In this document: one piece after another, positions 9,011 to 19,985 of the stretch
Layout of the letters: every line of letters starts with the position of its first letter
Position numbering within the stretch: position 1 is the first letter of the stretch
From: Pleurocapsa sp. PCC 7319
GTDB taxonomy: Bacteria > Cyanobacteriota > Cyanobacteriia > Cyanobacteriales > Xenococcaceae
Assembly: GCF_000332195.1 (NCBI RefSeq)
Contig: NZ_KB235922.1
Location: 248,001 to 312,000, forward strand
DNA length: 64,000 nucleotides
Direction: 5' to 3'
The notes under the pieces: model-generated
Told to the model about the DNA's origin: nothing
The model's database searches: none
Seen by the model: only the letters and a program-made list of their open reading frames with translations
Program-made: the position numbers and the translations under genes

Positions 9011-10998
9011 GATACTCCAGGTAAAGTAATTGTTATTGTCGTTCCGCAATTTCTGCCTTCACTCTTAAGAAAAATTTGACCCCTCATAAGTTCCACTAAC
9101 TGCTTACAAATCGTAAGTCCCAACCCAGTACCACCGTAGCGTCGGCGAATTGAACCATCTTCCTGAACAAAAGCTGCAAATATACCCGCTTGTTTATCTG
9201 GTTCAATACCAATACCCGTATCGGATATAGAAATTTCGACCCAAGATGTCGCTTCCATTTTAGCGATCGCGTGATGCCTGGGTGGAAGGGAAATCGCTTG
9301 AATCTTAATCTTTCCTTGTGGGGTAAATTTAAAAGCATTATTCAAAATATTAGTCAAAACTTGTTTGAGCTTAATTGCATCGGCATAAACTCTCCCTATT
9401 TGACAGTCAATAATCAAGTCAATGTCCTGTCGGATAGTATCAGGTTGGAAGAGACGACGTAGTTCACCGAACAGGGGTTCGAGTTCCACGATTGCCAGAT
9501 CGACTTCCATTTTCCCTGCTTCAATTTTGGCAATATCTAGAAGACTATCGACAATGGTGTGGAGATTTTCGGCAGAAAGATGAGCCGTTTCAATATACTC
9601 GGCTAATTCTTGTTCATTTTCATAAAAACCTTCTTTTAGTAGTTTGAGATAATTCAGAATTGATGCTAGGGGTGTGCGTAATTCATGGCTAGAAGAAGAT
9701 AAAAATGCCGACTTGAGACTACTAGCTGTTTCCGCTTCTCTACGAGCGTTGTCTAGCTCTTGGTTGCGCATTTCTACTAATACCCGTTGCCTTCTCTCTT
9801 GCCGATAAAGTCTGTCTTGCATCACTGCCATTGCCAAATTATTAGTCAAAGACTGGATCAATTCTAGTTCGTGATCTTGCCAGGGTTGAGCTTGTCCTTT
9901 AATGATTTCTTTCCACTGGTCAAAAGATTGACGGGGGCGGGTTTGTCGTTTATCAGCCTGATAATTCCCTGCCCAGAGTTTTTCTGTATTGATCGACTGA
10001 CGAAAAATTGCCAGATTGCCCAAAGTTTCTTTTTTGTAGCGTAAGGGCATTAACAGTAAACTTCGTAAGTTGTTTTTTATCAGGGCAGGTATTAAAGTTT
10101 TGATTGATTTTTGTTCTTCGATATTATTAATTGCTCTAACTTGGCTCCCAGTTCCCGCTAAATTTTGCAAGTGTAACCAATCAGATGTGGGAAGATTAGG
10201 TAAAGAGCCATATTGATAACAACTAATTTGAGTTGGTTCTGCATCATTCATACATAATAAGCCCCCCGTTCCGCTGATCGCAGTAACTATTTGGGCTAAC
10301 ACCGCAGGCAATATCTTGTCATTTTCTAAAGGGGAATGAAGCAAATGGGAAATCTGATTGATTAAGGTTTCTCGTTGGGCTTTTTGTTTAACTGTTCGAA
10401 ATAAATTAGCTTGAGCGATCGCCATTTCTAACTGCTGAACAACAGTTTGGATAATTCTCAAACTGCGGTTAGAAATAACTCTGGCACGACGATGGTGAGC
10501 AATGAGTAAACCCCAAAGCTGCCGATCGTTTACCAGAGGAACTACCAAACTAGACTTAACCCCCATCAAAGTTAAATACTCCACATGACAGGGGTCTACG
10601 GGACGTTGTAAGAGACTTTCCAGGGACTCTTGGCGTACCTGTTCTACGGTTAATTCTTCTGTAGCAGTAGAAGGTAGCCTGTTTGGTTGACTAAGTTGAA
10701 TTTGCTGTTTCTCAAGATCGACGATTGAACGAACCCTAGCTTTCAGGAATAGCTCTCGCGCTTGGGGTGGAATATCTCCTGCGGGAAAATGTAAGCCTTT
10801 GAGAGAAGGCAGATGATCGCTATTTATCGCTTCGGCAATTACTTGACCGTTACCATCAGCATCAAATTTGTAGATTTTAACGCGATCGCTTTTTAAAAAA
10901 GTTCTAACTTCCGTCACCGCTGCATCCAGAATTTCTGGCAATTCCAGCGATCGTCTAATCTTACTGGTAATTCGATTGAGTAGTTCTAGTTGATTCAA
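9004..10998 (-). CDS. GAF sensor histidine kinase with phytochrome-type bilin-binding residues
   Basis: This 664-residue soluble kinase starts directly with a GAF domain (about 1-200). The GAF contains F71-PAGDIP (D75 in the DIP motif) and C137-H138 followed by VEYLTLMGVKSSLVVPL, the positions used by phytochromes and cyanobacteriochromes to hold and covalently attach a bilin. No PAS or PHY domain is present. A second GAF (about 205-395) precedes the kinase core: H438 in [11 protein letters not shown], the N-box near 560 and the GGTGLGL box near 635. It could be a red-light-type sensor or a bilin-free relic. The last codons and stop lie in the repeat element at 8876-9010. Confidence 0.9.
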   Translation of the reverse strand: MNQLELLNRITSKIRRSLELPEILDAAVTEVRTFLKSDRVKIYKFDADGNGQVIAEAINSDHLPSLKGLHFPAGDIPPQARELFLKARVRSIVDLEKQQIQLSQPNRLPSTATEELTVEQVRQESLESLLQRPVDPCHVEYLTLMGVKSSLVVPLVNDRQLWGLLIAHHRRARVISNRSLRIIQTVVQQLEMAIAQANLFRTVKQKAQRETLINQISHLLHSPLENDKILPAVLAQIVTAISGTGGLLCMNDAEPTQISCYQYGSLPNLPTSDWLHLQNLAGTGSQVRAINNIEEQKSIKTLIPALIKNNLRSLLLMPLRYKKETLGNLAIFRQSINTEKLWAGNYQADKRQTRPRQSFDQWKEIIKGQAQPWQDHELELIQSLTNNLAMAVMQDRLYRQERRQRVLVEMRNQELDNARREAETASSLKSAFLSSSSHELRTPLASILNYLKLLKEGFYENEQELAEYIETAHLSAENLHTIVDSLLDIAKIEAGKMEVDLAIVELEPLFGELRRLFQPDTIRQDIDLIIDCQIGRVYADAIKLKQVLTNILNNAFKFTPQGKIKIQAISLPPRHHAIAKMEATSWVEISISDTGIGIEPDKQAGIFAAFVQEDGSIRRRYGGTGLGLTICKQLVELMRGQIFLKSEGRNCGTTITITLPGVSY

Positions 10999-11220
10999 AA
11001 CATGGCATGAGTCGATTTATTTATATGTTAAATCTTTTTTCTAAGATGCATAATTACATCATCTCATGTACATAAATTGTCCTGACTAAATCTTTCCCAA
11101 AACTATATCTCCAGATAGATGACTTCTATTTTAGATACACAAAAGATCGCATAATTACAAAAACTTAAGACTTTCTTAAGATTTTGGTTTATGATATTGA
11201 TATTGTTCTGGGTTTCAGCA

Positions 11221-11442
11221 ATGAATTTAGAGACAAGAATGATCCGTACGATTTGGACTTTGGTAGAGACATCTAATCCCTATAGTTTGATCAAGCTTTC
11301 CGACAGCGAATTAATCCAAAAATTACTCGCTGAAGTAGAGAGAGTATCTTCTCTCAATTCCCATGAAAGTAAAATTATTTCTCAATACATTGGCTCAAGA
11401 ACAGTATTAATTAGAGATTTAGCTTATGCCAAGGTTGATTAA
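11221..11442 (+). CDS. Small conserved cyanobacterial protein of unknown function
   Basis: The frame opens at 11191, but the ATG at 11221 (MNLETRMIRTIW...) is the better start: the upstream residues are hydrophobic and look non-homologous. This gives 73 residues, mainly helical, with a core around ETSNPYSLIKLSD..LIQKLLAEVE. No catalytic motif, signal peptide or membrane span is evident. It lies alone on the plus strand between two divergent or convergent sensor kinase genes, so a role in signalling is only a guess. The composition is normal for the genome, and it is likely a real gene. Confidence 0.65.
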   Translation: MNLETRMIRTIWTLVETSNPYSLIKLSDSELIQKLLAEVERVSSLNSHESKIISQYIGSRTVLIRDLAYAKVD

Positions 11443-11455
11443 AAAGATTTACCTT

Positions 11456-11528
11456 AAAAAGCTGTCAGCTGTCAGCTCTTAGCTCTAAAGTTTACTTAAG
11501 TAAACGGCTGATAAAAAGGACTAAGCCT
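11456..11528. repeat. Dispersed AGCT-heptad repeat, copy 1
   Basis: AAAAAGCT is followed by iterated TCAGCTG/TTAGCTC units, then the palindrome GTTTACTTAAGTAAAC and CGGCT. The same order (AAAAAGCT, heptads, TAAAGTTTAC..GTAAACGGC) occurs at 36861-36945, and a variant occurs at 56815-57025. It is noncoding and lies between convergent genes, where it could also form a terminator-like hairpin. Confidence 0.6.
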
Positions 11529-11529
11529 T

Positions 11530-14500
11530 TTACTGCTGTTTAAGATATTGTTTGAGTAATCCTTTCAATTTTTTTAGCTGACAGGTTTCGGCTACAGGTC
11601 TTATTTGTTGGATAAAAGGTATCAATTCTGGTCGCTCACTTTGCCATAGATTGATCTGGGATAATACTTCTCGAATATCTCCTTGCAGAGCTAATTCTAA
11701 AAGTTGGTTTAATTCTGCTGCTTTAGGAGTCTCAATTGATACAAAATCAGCATGAGTTTTGATAGTGGCTGAAGTATGCGAACTTAGGAGCGATCGCCCT
11801 GAGCCATCTGAAGTCATCCATTTAAGTTGGAGATGCTGTTCTAAAAGTCTAAGTAATTGTTCAAAGTTTAGCGGTTTTGCCAAAAAAGCATTTGCTCCTG
11901 CTTGATAACATTGGGATTCATCGCTGGGGAGTGTACTGGCAGAGACAATAATAATCGGTAAATTTTGCCAAGCGGCTTCTTGTCTTAAAATGCGGGTTAC
12001 TGCCAAGCCATCTAGTTCGGGCATGACCAAATCTAAAATAATTAAATCTGGCTGGTATGCTTCGGTTTTAGAAATCGCTTCTGTTCCTGAACCAGCGTCG
12101 ATGACTTCAAAACCCAAAGGAGTCAAGAAATCAAGTAAAACTTCGAGATTATTCTTGAGATCATCTACTATTAAAATCTTACGTTTCGCCCCTTGATAGC
12201 CTGTAATATCGAGATCGGAATTTGTTGCAGGTTTGGTTGCCATAGAGGTTTTTACATCAGAAAAATCGAGATCGACCCAAAATTCACTTCCTTCTTCCAA
12301 GGTGCTTTTAACTTCAATTTTGCTACCCATCTGCTTGACAATATTTTGACTGATACTTAAACCGAGTCCCGTACCCTCTTGAGGAGAGCGATCGCTGTCT
12401 AATTGATGGAAAGGTAAAAAGATTTCGGCTAATTTGTCTTCTGGGATACCTCTGCCGGTATCTGCAATGTGAAAGCGAATTTTACGATCATTATCGTTAT
12501 TTGATTGATCGGTATTCAATTCGTTTCTAGGAAAATCGCCCACATAACCAACACTAAAAGTAACTTTTCCTGTAGTGGTAAATTTAACTGCATTACCGAG
12601 AAGATTGAGCAGGAGTTGACGCAGACGGGTTTCATCTCCTCTTACCATGGTTGGTAGCTTGCTCAGAATATGATGCTCGAAGTCAATTCCTTTTTGCTGA
12701 CAACGAATCCGAATCATTGCCTCTAAATTCTCTAAAAACGAGGAGAGGATAAAATCTTTGGACTCTAAATTGAGTTTGCCGGCTTCGATTTTAGCGATGT
12801 AGAGAATATCGTTAATCAGAGTTAGTAAATGTTGACCAGAACGTTGAATCACCTCAATTCCTCGTTGCTGTTTATCAGTAAAATTCGGTTCTCTTTGCAG
12901 AATTTGGGCAAATCCTAATATAGCGTTGAGGGGAGTGCGTAATTCATGACTAGTATGGGCAATAAAGGCACTTTTAGCTTGATTAGCAGTTTCGGCAGCC
13001 TCTTTAGCTTGTTGTAGTTGTAAGGTTTGGTTCTGAATTTGGGTAAATAGGTCAACCTGAGCGATGGAGATTCCTAACTGAATGCCAGTTTGAGTCAGTA
13101 AACGAATTTCTCCTTCTTTCCAGGCACGAGGTTGCTTATCTTGATAGGCAGCCAGTAAGCCCCAAAGTCTTTCATTTTGGAAGATAGGAGCAATACAAAA
13201 GGCTTTGACTTGTAATTGTTGGTAAGTTTCGCGCTGATAATCGCTAAATTCTGCTTTCTCAATATTCGCGATCGCTAGAGTTTGACGCTCTTGATGTCTG
13301 CCTGTTTTAGTTTCGCGTAAACAGGTATCATGCCAACTATTTTCTAATTGAATCCCTCTCAAGGAAGAGCAACCAGCAGCTATAGATTCGGCAACAAATT
13401 GACCGTGACCATCGGGATTAAATTGAAACAAAGCAACGCGATCGCATTTTAAGGTTTCTCTTAACTGTTGGGTAGTAATCTGAAATATTTCGTCTAGCTC
13501 TAAACTTTGACGAATTTTTCTGACGATACTGAGAATGGTTCTTTCTCTAGCAGCACTTTCTCTTAATTCTGCTTCAGTTTCTTTTTGTTCGCTGATATCG
13601 GTAGAGATGCCACAGATGGCATAAATTTCCCCGCGATCATTAATGAGAGGTGCTTTAGTTGCAATATAAGTATGGAGACTACCATTTTTTAAGGGAATCT
13701 GTTCTTCAAATTTTAGAACTGATTTAGTTTCTAATACCTGATGATCATTAGCAATTAACATTTCGGCAATTTGTGCTGGAAAAAGATCGTGGCTGCTATT
13801 TCCTAAAACTTGTGTTTCACTAAGACCTATTAATTCTAAATATTGCCTATTTACTAACAAATAACGCCCTTCAATATCCTTTAGATAAACCATCGAAGAA
13901 GTGGTTTCTAAAATGGCTCTCAATCTCGTTTCTGATTTTTGTAAGGCTTGAGTCCGCTCTGCTACTCTTTGTTCTAGGTCTTGATTGAGTTGACGCAATT
14001 GAGATTGAGATGTTTTGAGTTCTTGGTTAACTAAATGAATTTGTTGCTGAATCGTTTTCAGTTCGTCAATATCAATAAAAGAAATTACCACCCCATCTAA
14101 ACGTCCATCTTCTAGTAAATAGGGATTAATCCGCATCAAAAGATTAAAATCCTGTTTAACTAGCTTGACTTCCTTGTCTAAACTTTTTTGACTTTCGACT
14201 ACTGCTTTGAGTAATTCAATCAAATTGGGACAATCGAGATTATGGGTAATGTGTTCTAGGGGACGATTAATATCTGCTTCAACTAAGTTAATCGCCACAG
14301 TGGCTGCGGGGGTAAATTTACGAATTTTTAGTTGGCGATCAAGAAAAACTACCCCAATATCCGTACTCCGCAGTAAATTATCAATATCATTATTTAATTC
14401 GGTTAATTCGCCAATTTTCGATTGATATTCGGCATTAACCGTATATAACTCTTCATTAACCGAGTGTAGTTCTTCGTTAGTGCTTTGCAACTCCTCATTA

Positions 14501-16575
14501 GAAGCAGTTAATTCTTCATTAGTCGCCTGCTGTTCTTCGTTAGTAGTTTCCAATTCTTCAATCACCGCCTGAAGATTTTCGCGGGTTTGTTGTAATTCAT
14601 ATTCCAATTCCATAATTCTTTGGGAGGCTTCGGCATCAGCTTCAAAACGCTCCCCTGAAGGCTGATGGGGGGTTTCATCTTCTTGAATTACAATGGCAAA
14701 GAAATCATCGGCTAGTTTATTACTTTCGTGATAGGTGACTTCCAACTTCAGATTTGCCCGATTTTCCCGTTCCATTTTGATGCCGAGATAAGACACAGGC
14801 GATCGCTCTCGCTTGGCACGATGTAGAGCTGTAATCAAGGGTAACTGAAGATCGGTAACGATCATTTTGGTAATGTCTGTGGTCGTCCTGCCCATCGGTA
14901 CTTTAAGGATATTAATCCCATCATTAAATGTATGAAACAGTCTGTATTCCCGGTCTACTAAAAAACAGGTTGCCTTATACTTAGCTAAAAAAGAACTAAA
15001 TGCCCTGTCTAGCATCGGTTCAAGACGATTTTCTTGACTGGGTTTTGCGGGTATATAAGGGGTCAGTTGACGAGAAATTTTTTCAATTCCCTTAACGGGT
15101 ACATTTAAACGGATGTCGCGACGTTTTTGATAGATTTTGCTTTTTTTATCTAGGTGTTGGAATTCAGGTTCGATGTAACCCAAAGTTTCTGCTTCTCCAA
15201 GAAATAAAATTCCTTTAGATGCCAAAGAAAAGTGGAGATTGCGTAATACTTGCTGCTGTAAATCTGACTGCAAATAAATCAGGACATTACGACAACTAAT
15301 TAAATTCATCCGGGTAAAACCAGCATCTTTAGTAAGATCGTGGTGAGCAAATAAGAGTTTTTCTCTCAGCTTGCGAATTACCTGTAAAGAATTATCCTTT
15401 CTGAGAAAATAACGTTCTAAGCGTTCGGGATTAAGATCGTTGGTAATAGTTTGGGGGTAAATTCCTTGGGTGGCTTTTTCTAGTGCCGACTTATCAATAT
15501 CTGTAGCAAAGATTTTGAATCTTACGGATTTATCGACTTTAGTCACCGCCTCATCCAGCAAAATCGCCAGGGAATAAGCTTCTTCTCCAGTCGCACAAGC
15601 AGTCACCCAACAACGAATCTCCTCTTGAGGATCGGCTTGAGCAATTAAGTTCGGAATTACCTTGGCTTCCAGAAAATCCCAAGCATAGCGATCGCGAAAG
15701 AACTGAGTCACACTAATCAGTAGATCGTGGCGTAGTATAGCTCTTTCTTCGGCAGAACTTTCCAGAAGACGGATAAACTCATCGAGATGATTACAGCCAC
15801 TAATTAAATAACGACGATGGATGCGTCGAGAAAGAGTGCTGGTTTTGTAATGAGAAAAATCAGTTTCCTCTTGCTGTGCCAAAATCTTGGCAATTCGCTG
15901 TAAACTTTGAGGATTGAGAACGTCACCCTGACCTTTGCTGCCTTTATCAGGTAGTTTAGGCGATCTCACCAACTGATTAATAATCTGTGCTAATTCTGGG
16001 GGAGACAATACCCGATCAACTACTCCTGTGGCGATCGCCGTCCTGGGCATTCCATCAAATTCTGCTGTTTCTGGGTCTTGCACCATCGCAAACCCCCCAG
16101 CTTCATTAATCGTTTTTAAACCGTTTGTGCCATCGCTGCCAGTTCCCGATAAAATCACCCCAATCGCTCGTTCTACATGGGTCTTAGCTAGAGATTCTAA
16201 AAAAATATCAATTGGAAAATTAAGCCCATGACGATTTCTTTCCTCTTGTTCTAATAAATGTAGCTTTTGATCTTCTAAGATTAAATTTTTACCAGGAGGA
16301 ATCAAATAGATCGAATTTGGCTCTAACTCCATTCCTTCAGTTACTCGATAGATTGCCATGCGAGTGCGCCGTTCTAGCAATTCTTTCATCAGACTTTTAA
16401 AATCTGGTGATAGATGTTGAATTACTACAAAAGCAGCCCCACTATCTATAGGTAGATGCTCGAAGAATTCTTCGAGGGCGCGTAGCCCCCCTGCGGATGC
16501 ACCAATCCCGACCACAAAGATTTTTTCTGCTCCTGAAGAAGTGGAGGAGTTGGCACTTTTATCGTTTTTCGACAT
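11530..16575 (-). CDS. CheB-CheR-PAS-PAS-GAF hybrid histidine kinase with receiver
   Basis: This is a 1681-residue soluble signalling protein. In order: a CheB methylesterase domain (about 18-205) with [15 protein letters not shown] and GTGSDG carrying the Ser-His-Asp residues; a CheR methyltransferase domain (about 225-490); a long coiled coil (about 645-740) rich in TNEEL/SNEEL repeats; a PAS domain (about 745-850); a second coil and PAS (about 860-1015); a GAF domain (about 1030-1200); a HisKA with [12 protein letters not shown]; an ATPase with GTGLGL; a receiver ([12 protein letters not shown]); and a 70-residue helical tail. Such fusions process no known chemoreceptor and are thought to couple methylation chemistry to phosphorelay. 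The gene stands alone between repeats. Confidence 0.93.
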   Translation of the reverse strand: MSKNDKSANSSTSSGAEKIFVVGIGASAGGLRALEEFFEHLPIDSGAAFVVIQHLSPDFKSLMKELLERRTRMAIYRVTEGMELEPNSIYLIPPGKNLILEDQKLHLLEQEERNRHGLNFPIDIFLESLAKTHVERAIGVILSGTGSDGTNGLKTINEAGGFAMVQDPETAEFDGMPRTAIATGVVDRVLSPPELAQIINQLVRSPKLPDKGSKGQGDVLNPQSLQRIAKILAQQEETDFSHYKTSTLSRRIHRRYLISGCNHLDEFIRLLESSAEERAILRHDLLISVTQFFRDRYAWDFLEAKVIPNLIAQADPQEEIRCWVTACATGEEAYSLAILLDEAVTKVDKSVRFKIFATDIDKSALEKATQGIYPQTITNDLNPERLERYFLRKDNSLQVIRKLREKLLFAHHDLTKDAGFTRMNLISCRNVLIYLQSDLQQQVLRNLHFSLASKGILFLGEAETLGYIEPEFQHLDKKSKIYQKRRDIRLNVPVKGIEKISRQLTPYIPAKPSQENRLEPMLDRAFSSFLAKYKATCFLVDREYRLFHTFNDGINILKVPMGRTTTDITKMIVTDLQLPLITALHRAKRERSPVSYLGIKMERENRANLKLEVTYHESNKLADDFFAIVIQEDETPHQPSGERFEADAEASQRIMELEYELQQTRENLQAVIEELETTNEEQQATNEELTASNEELQSTNEELHSVNEELYTVNAEYQSKIGELTELNNDIDNLLRSTDIGVVFLDRQLKIRKFTPAATVAINLVEADINRPLEHITHNLDCPNLIELLKAVVESQKSLDKEVKLVKQDFNLLMRINPYLLEDGRLDGVVISFIDIDELKTIQQQIHLVNQELKTSQSQLRQLNQDLEQRVAERTQALQKSETRLRAILETTSSMVYLKDIEGRYLLVNRQYLELIGLSETQVLGNSSHDLFPAQIAEMLIANDHQVLETKSVLKFEEQIPLKNGSLHTYIATKAPLINDRGEIYAICGISTDISEQKETEAELRESAARERTILSIVRKIRQSLELDEIFQITTQQLRETLKCDRVALFQFNPDGHGQFVAESIAAGCSSLRGIQLENSWHDTCLRETKTGRHQERQTLAIANIEKAEFSDYQRETYQQLQVKAFCIAPIFQNERLWGLLAAYQDKQPRAWKEGEIRLLTQTGIQLGISIAQVDLFTQIQNQTLQLQQAKEAAETANQAKSAFIAHTSHELRTPLNAILGFAQILQREPNFTDKQQRGIEVIQRSGQHLLTLINDILYIAKIEAGKLNLESKDFILSSFLENLEAMIRIRCQQKGIDFEHHILSKLPTMVRGDETRLRQLLLNLLGNAVKFTTTGKVTFSVGYVGDFPRNELNTDQSNNDNDRKIRFHIADTGRGIPEDKLAEIFLPFHQLDSDRSPQEGTGLGLSISQNIVKQMGSKIEVKSTLEEGSEFWVDLDFSDVKTSMATKPATNSDLDITGYQGAKRKILIVDDLKNNLEVLLDFLTPLGFEVIDAGSGTEAISKTEAYQPDLIILDLVMPELDGLAVTRILRQEAAWQNLPIIIVSASTLPSDESQCYQAGANAFLAKPLNFEQLLRLLEQHLQLKWMTSDGSGRSLLSSHTSATIKTHADFVSIETPKAAELNQLLELALQGDIREVLSQINLWQSERPELIPFIQQIRPVAETCQLKKLKGLLKQYLKQQ

Positions 16576-16629
16576 GAAACTGAGGATATAGAAAACTAGA
16601 AGCTGTTATTAAAAGATATACCAAAATTG

Positions 16630-16672
16630 CCAGCCCTTCGGGCTGAAGTAATGAGTAATGAGTAATGAGTAA
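16630..16672. repeat. Hairpin plus tandem TAATGAG heptamers
   Basis: CAGCCCTTCGGGCTG forms a small perfect hairpin and is followed by three TAATGAG units. The reverse complement of the same combination (heptamers, then CAGCCCGAAGGGCT) is at 35461-35497, so the pair is a dispersed repeat family. It lies upstream of the CheB-CheR kinase gene. Confidence 0.6.
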
Positions 16673-16705
16673 AAGCCCGAAATTGAATCGTCCAGTGACT
16701 ACAAC

Positions 16706-16807
16706 AGGACTTACGCACTAAGCATCTATAACCTACTGTTCCCCGTTCCCTGTTCCCTATTCCCTATTCCCTAAAACCTTGATTTTTTGTTTCACTGCGT
16801 AAGTCCT
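16706..16807. mobile_element. MITE-like element with 12-base inverted ends
   Basis: AGGACTTACGCA at 16706-16717 is the exact reverse complement of TGCGTAAGTCCT at 16796-16807. The interior of about 78 bases contains iterated TTCCCTA/TTCCCTG heptamers and no coding frame. Elements with such ACTTACGCA ends are, to my knowledge, common in cyanobacteria. A direct target repeat was not clear. It sits in the gap between the CheB-CheR gene and the solute-binding gene. Confidence 0.65.
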
Positions 16808-16819
16808 ATACAAGAATCA

Positions 16820-18628
16820 CTAACCTTTTTCTATAATTTTAAGTTCATCGAGATTCCAAAAAGCTCCCCCTAAGGGAGAAAATTCGATCTTCTTAACGCG
16901 ATCGCGCACTGCCTGAAATGATAGGGGATTAACTAGAAAAAATACAGGCAACTCTTCAGCGACAATTTGTTGAAATTGGTGATAAATTGCCTTACGCTTG
17001 CTCAAATCTAACTCCTTAACTCCAGCATTAAACAAAAAGTCAATTTCTTGTTCCCAGTCGGAAACTTCCCAACCTTTGAGGGGAATTTCTCCTGATTGAG
17101 AACCTTGATTGAATTGATGAAAAGAGCCTCCACTGTACCAAAATGGAAATATCCGGTGAGGTTCAACCACTCCCGCCTCAAACGTACCGACATAACACTC
17201 CCAATCTCGACTCAAGAGCAGCTTTTTGAGCACCACATTAAAGTTTAAAACCCGTAAATCCGCTTTGATGCCAATTTTGCTCAAGTCTTGCTGAATTTGG
17301 ACGGCTGCATCTATCCGAGAATTTTCTTCGGATTTTACCAGGATCGTAAACTGCACCTTATTCTCATCCCAATCCAACAGCTCTTGTTTAGAGTTGTACT
17401 GGAAACCAGAATCTAAAAGTAGCTGTTTGGCTTTCTGGGGATTGTAATTGTAAACCTTCAAACCCTCTTCTGGAGAAAGATAGTAGGGACTTTGGACAGC
17501 AATTGGCGAATGTTGTAATTCTCCCAGTCCTCGATAGATATTATTTTTCATGCTTTCACGGTCAATGGCATAGGCGACTGCTTGCCTAAAAGCCAAGGTG
17601 TTGAACCAGCGAGATTTAATTGGATCTACTAAAGGTTTTTCTTTAGCGTTACGAGCTTTATTCAGATTGAAACCTACGAACTTAATGCCTAACTCTGGTC
17701 CACCGTTGTAAATAATATATTTTCCCCGCTTTTCCTCGCGCTTCACTAAGCTAAACATCTCTGGGTTGATCTCCAAACTATCTAAATCTCCAGAGCGAAA
17801 TCTGAGTAACTGGTTGTCGGTAGAGGAAATAATAGGTACGATAAGACGTTCAATGTAGGGTAAAGGATTTCCTTGAGCATCAGAACGCCAGTAGTAAGGA
17901 TTACGTCGAAAAACTAATCGCTGAGAGGGAGTATAACTTTCTAAAATATAAGGACCATTCCCAATGATTTTTTGAGGATTTGTGTCAGTTGACCAAGTTG
18001 AGAGAAACTGGGGATTTCCCTTAGCATCCTTAGCCACGACGGCAGAGCGCAACCTATGAGCAGGAAGAATTGCCAGTGTGCAGGCAGTTCTCAAAAAAGG
18101 AGCAAAGGGTTCGGGCAAAATGAACTTAACTCGGTGTCGATCAAGTTTCTCCACAGAGGGAAAAGCACTAGTGTTGCCAATACGCACTAAATCTCTATAT
18201 ACAGTAGGAATTTTGTCGTTGAGATAAACATCCTGATAGGTGAAAATTACATCATCAGCTGTAAGTGGTTTGCCATCTGACCACTTGAGTCCCTCACGCA
18301 GAGTAACAGTAATTTGCAGTTGATCGGGGGAGATTGACCAAGATTCAGCCAGTGCTGGCTCTAACTTAGTAGTGATCGCATTCTCCCTAACTAATCCCTT
18401 ATAGATGAAAGGAAAAATGCTATAAGCAGAGGTATTCATCGCAAAGTTAAAGGTAGCAGGGTCACTGGGGGTAGCTAAAACTAATTGAGATCCCCGGGCT
18501 GTTTGACTTTTGAATTGCCTAGGGTTACAACCACTAAGAAGCAACAGACAGAATAATCCGAAAGCAACTGCTAGACGTACTTGTCGAACAATAGTAGCAA
18601 TTATTTTAGTTTTCTTGAGAACCAGCAT
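16820..18628 (-). CDS. Peptide/opine-type ABC transporter solute-binding lipoprotein (SBP family 5)
   Basis: This 602-residue protein has a bacterial lipoprotein signal: a hydrophobic stretch at 19-32 and lipobox LLSGC with the acylated Cys at 34. The mature part has the family-5 layout, with an early block (LAESWSISPDQLQITVTLREGLKWSDGKPLTADDVIFTY, from about 93) typical of DppA/OppA/NikA proteins, a central AVAYAIDRE segment and a C-terminal lobe. It should bind a peptide or other small solute outside the cytoplasmic membrane for import. No permease or ATPase genes are adjacent, so it is an orphan component here. It lies downstream of the VOC and aromatic-catabolism genes on the same strand. 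Confidence 0.9.
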   Translation of the reverse strand: MLVLKKTKIIATIVRQVRLAVAFGLFCLLLLSGCNPRQFKSQTARGSQLVLATPSDPATFNFAMNTSAYSIFPFIYKGLVRENAITTKLEPALAESWSISPDQLQITVTLREGLKWSDGKPLTADDVIFTYQDVYLNDKIPTVYRDLVRIGNTSAFPSVEKLDRHRVKFILPEPFAPFLRTACTLAILPAHRLRSAVVAKDAKGNPQFLSTWSTDTNPQKIIGNGPYILESYTPSQRLVFRRNPYYWRSDAQGNPLPYIERLIVPIISSTDNQLLRFRSGDLDSLEINPEMFSLVKREEKRGKYIIYNGGPELGIKFVGFNLNKARNAKEKPLVDPIKSRWFNTLAFRQAVAYAIDRESMKNNIYRGLGELQHSPIAVQSPYYLSPEEGLKVYNYNPQKAKQLLLDSGFQYNSKQELLDWDENKVQFTILVKSEENSRIDAAVQIQQDLSKIGIKADLRVLNFNVVLKKLLLSRDWECYVGTFEAGVVEPHRIFPFWYSGGSFHQFNQGSQSGEIPLKGWEVSDWEQEIDFLFNAGVKELDLSKRKAIYHQFQQIVAEELPVFFLVNPLSFQAVRDRVKKIEFSPLGGAFWNLDELKIIEKG

Positions 18629-18713
18629 TTTTCTGCTTAATCTTAGAGATCGTGTAACTCAAAAATATCTTTGGTATTAGTCTTGGTAATGGGAGCAAAT
18701 GCTTAACCCAAAT

Positions 18714-19751
18714 TTACTGGCAGATCAATGTCCAAAAATAGCCATCAGGGGCAATAAACGAAAAACTCTCTTCACCAAACTCATTACGGATGATTTCCGT
18801 GACTTGTTCGGCTGAACTTTCCTGAATACGGTTGTAATAATCATTTAATCCCCGCACTCGATAAGTGTAGAGTGACATCCCCAAACATCCAGGTCTTGAC
18901 TGAGCAAAACAACTTTCTAACTTAATCTTTTCAGGAAATCGAATTACATACAATCTTCCCGATCGCGCTAGCTGCCAGTCAGATTTGGATGAACGAGGAT
19001 CATCAAAACAAGTTACCCAAAAGCGTTCTCCAGGTTGTAGATCAAAAATCGGTCTTCCACCCGGAGCATCTTCATAGGTACTTTCTATATCGTCTTGGGT
19101 GCGAAGTAATCCGAGGACTTCTTCGTAAAACCGAAGAGTTTCCTTGCTGTCATCTTGAATAACCATTCCCATATGGGTAAACTGGCTAGTTTTGAAAGCT
19201 GCTGCCTGATTGATATTGCCGTAATTGGTAATAGTATAATTGAAACGTTGGAAGAAAACCTGCCGAGTTAGGGGTTGCAATACCATCATTTCTCTCACTC
19301 CCACCAGAGGGTCGATAAAAGGAAGTCCTTTTTGTGCTTGATAGATCACAGTCCATTGAGGATTGATGTATTTTATCGGTAAACCATCCTGCTCAGCTTT
19401 TTCTGCATGATTGAGAATATTCAAAACATCAGCAGTTAAGGTAGTAGCCCAGCGGTTCCCTGGCATCCTCATCGGCATTAGCTTCAACCCTTCACTAGAA
19501 GGATGCTCCCAAACCATCAAGCGAATCAAACCGTGATCGGCATTTTGGTGGTAGAGTCGCAGCGATCGCAATGATGAATTGACTCCGTACAAATTCTTAG
19601 TTACGGAGGCTGGTAATTCACCTACCTGACCAATCCTATATCCAAATTGCTCCCAATATTGAACCATTGGTATCGGATCGGTAACACCAATACAGACTTC
19701 GTAGATACCTCCAATAGACGGTTGTATCTGGTTGGTATTGATTTGATTCAT
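18714..19751 (-). CDS. Two-module VOC (glyoxalase/bleomycin resistance/dioxygenase) superfamily protein
   Basis: This 345-residue protein contains two vicinal-oxygen-chelate modules. The first starts at about residue 13 (GGIYEVCIGVTDP...YWEQFGYRIGQ), the second at about 190 (FTHMGMVIQDDSKETLRFYEEVLGL). The second has the Hxx..(R)FY..vLGl pattern with a plausible metal-binding His; the first has Glu-Val-Cys in the equivalent place, so only one module may bind metal. The closing DGYFWTL segment resembles the usual final metal-ligand strand (D/E-P-x-G). The reaction is unknown. It lies 85 bases upstream of the solute-binding gene and close to the hpd-hmgA group, which suggests aromatic or phenolic metabolism. 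Confidence 0.75.
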   Translation of the reverse strand: MNQINTNQIQPSIGGIYEVCIGVTDPIPMVQYWEQFGYRIGQVGELPASVTKNLYGVNSSLRSLRLYHQNADHGLIRLMVWEHPSSEGLKLMPMRMPGNRWATTLTADVLNILNHAEKAEQDGLPIKYINPQWTVIYQAQKGLPFIDPLVGVREMMVLQPLTRQVFFQRFNYTITNYGNINQAAAFKTSQFTHMGMVIQDDSKETLRFYEEVLGLLRTQDDIESTYEDAPGGRPIFDLQPGERFWVTCFDDPRSSKSDWQLARSGRLYVIRFPEKIKLESCFAQSRPGCLGMSLYTYRVRGLNDYYNRIQESSAEQVTEIIRNEFGEESFSFIAPDGYFWTLICQ

Positions 19752-19985
19752 TGCAATCCAGCGAGTTCCAAGATATTTTCCGATCTTAAACTAGATTGGA
19801 AAATCCAAAATAAACTTTTAAGCTAAGCGTTTAAAATTATATTTTTATTGTAATCAACTGTGAATATGGAGAAATCTACCACGCCTTGAGAAAGCAAGCA
19901 AATGGTAGAGATTTATTAGTTGCGATCGCTATTTTCGCACTTACAATGAAATTAGATTCAATAGGGTCGTATCAGAATTAAGACC

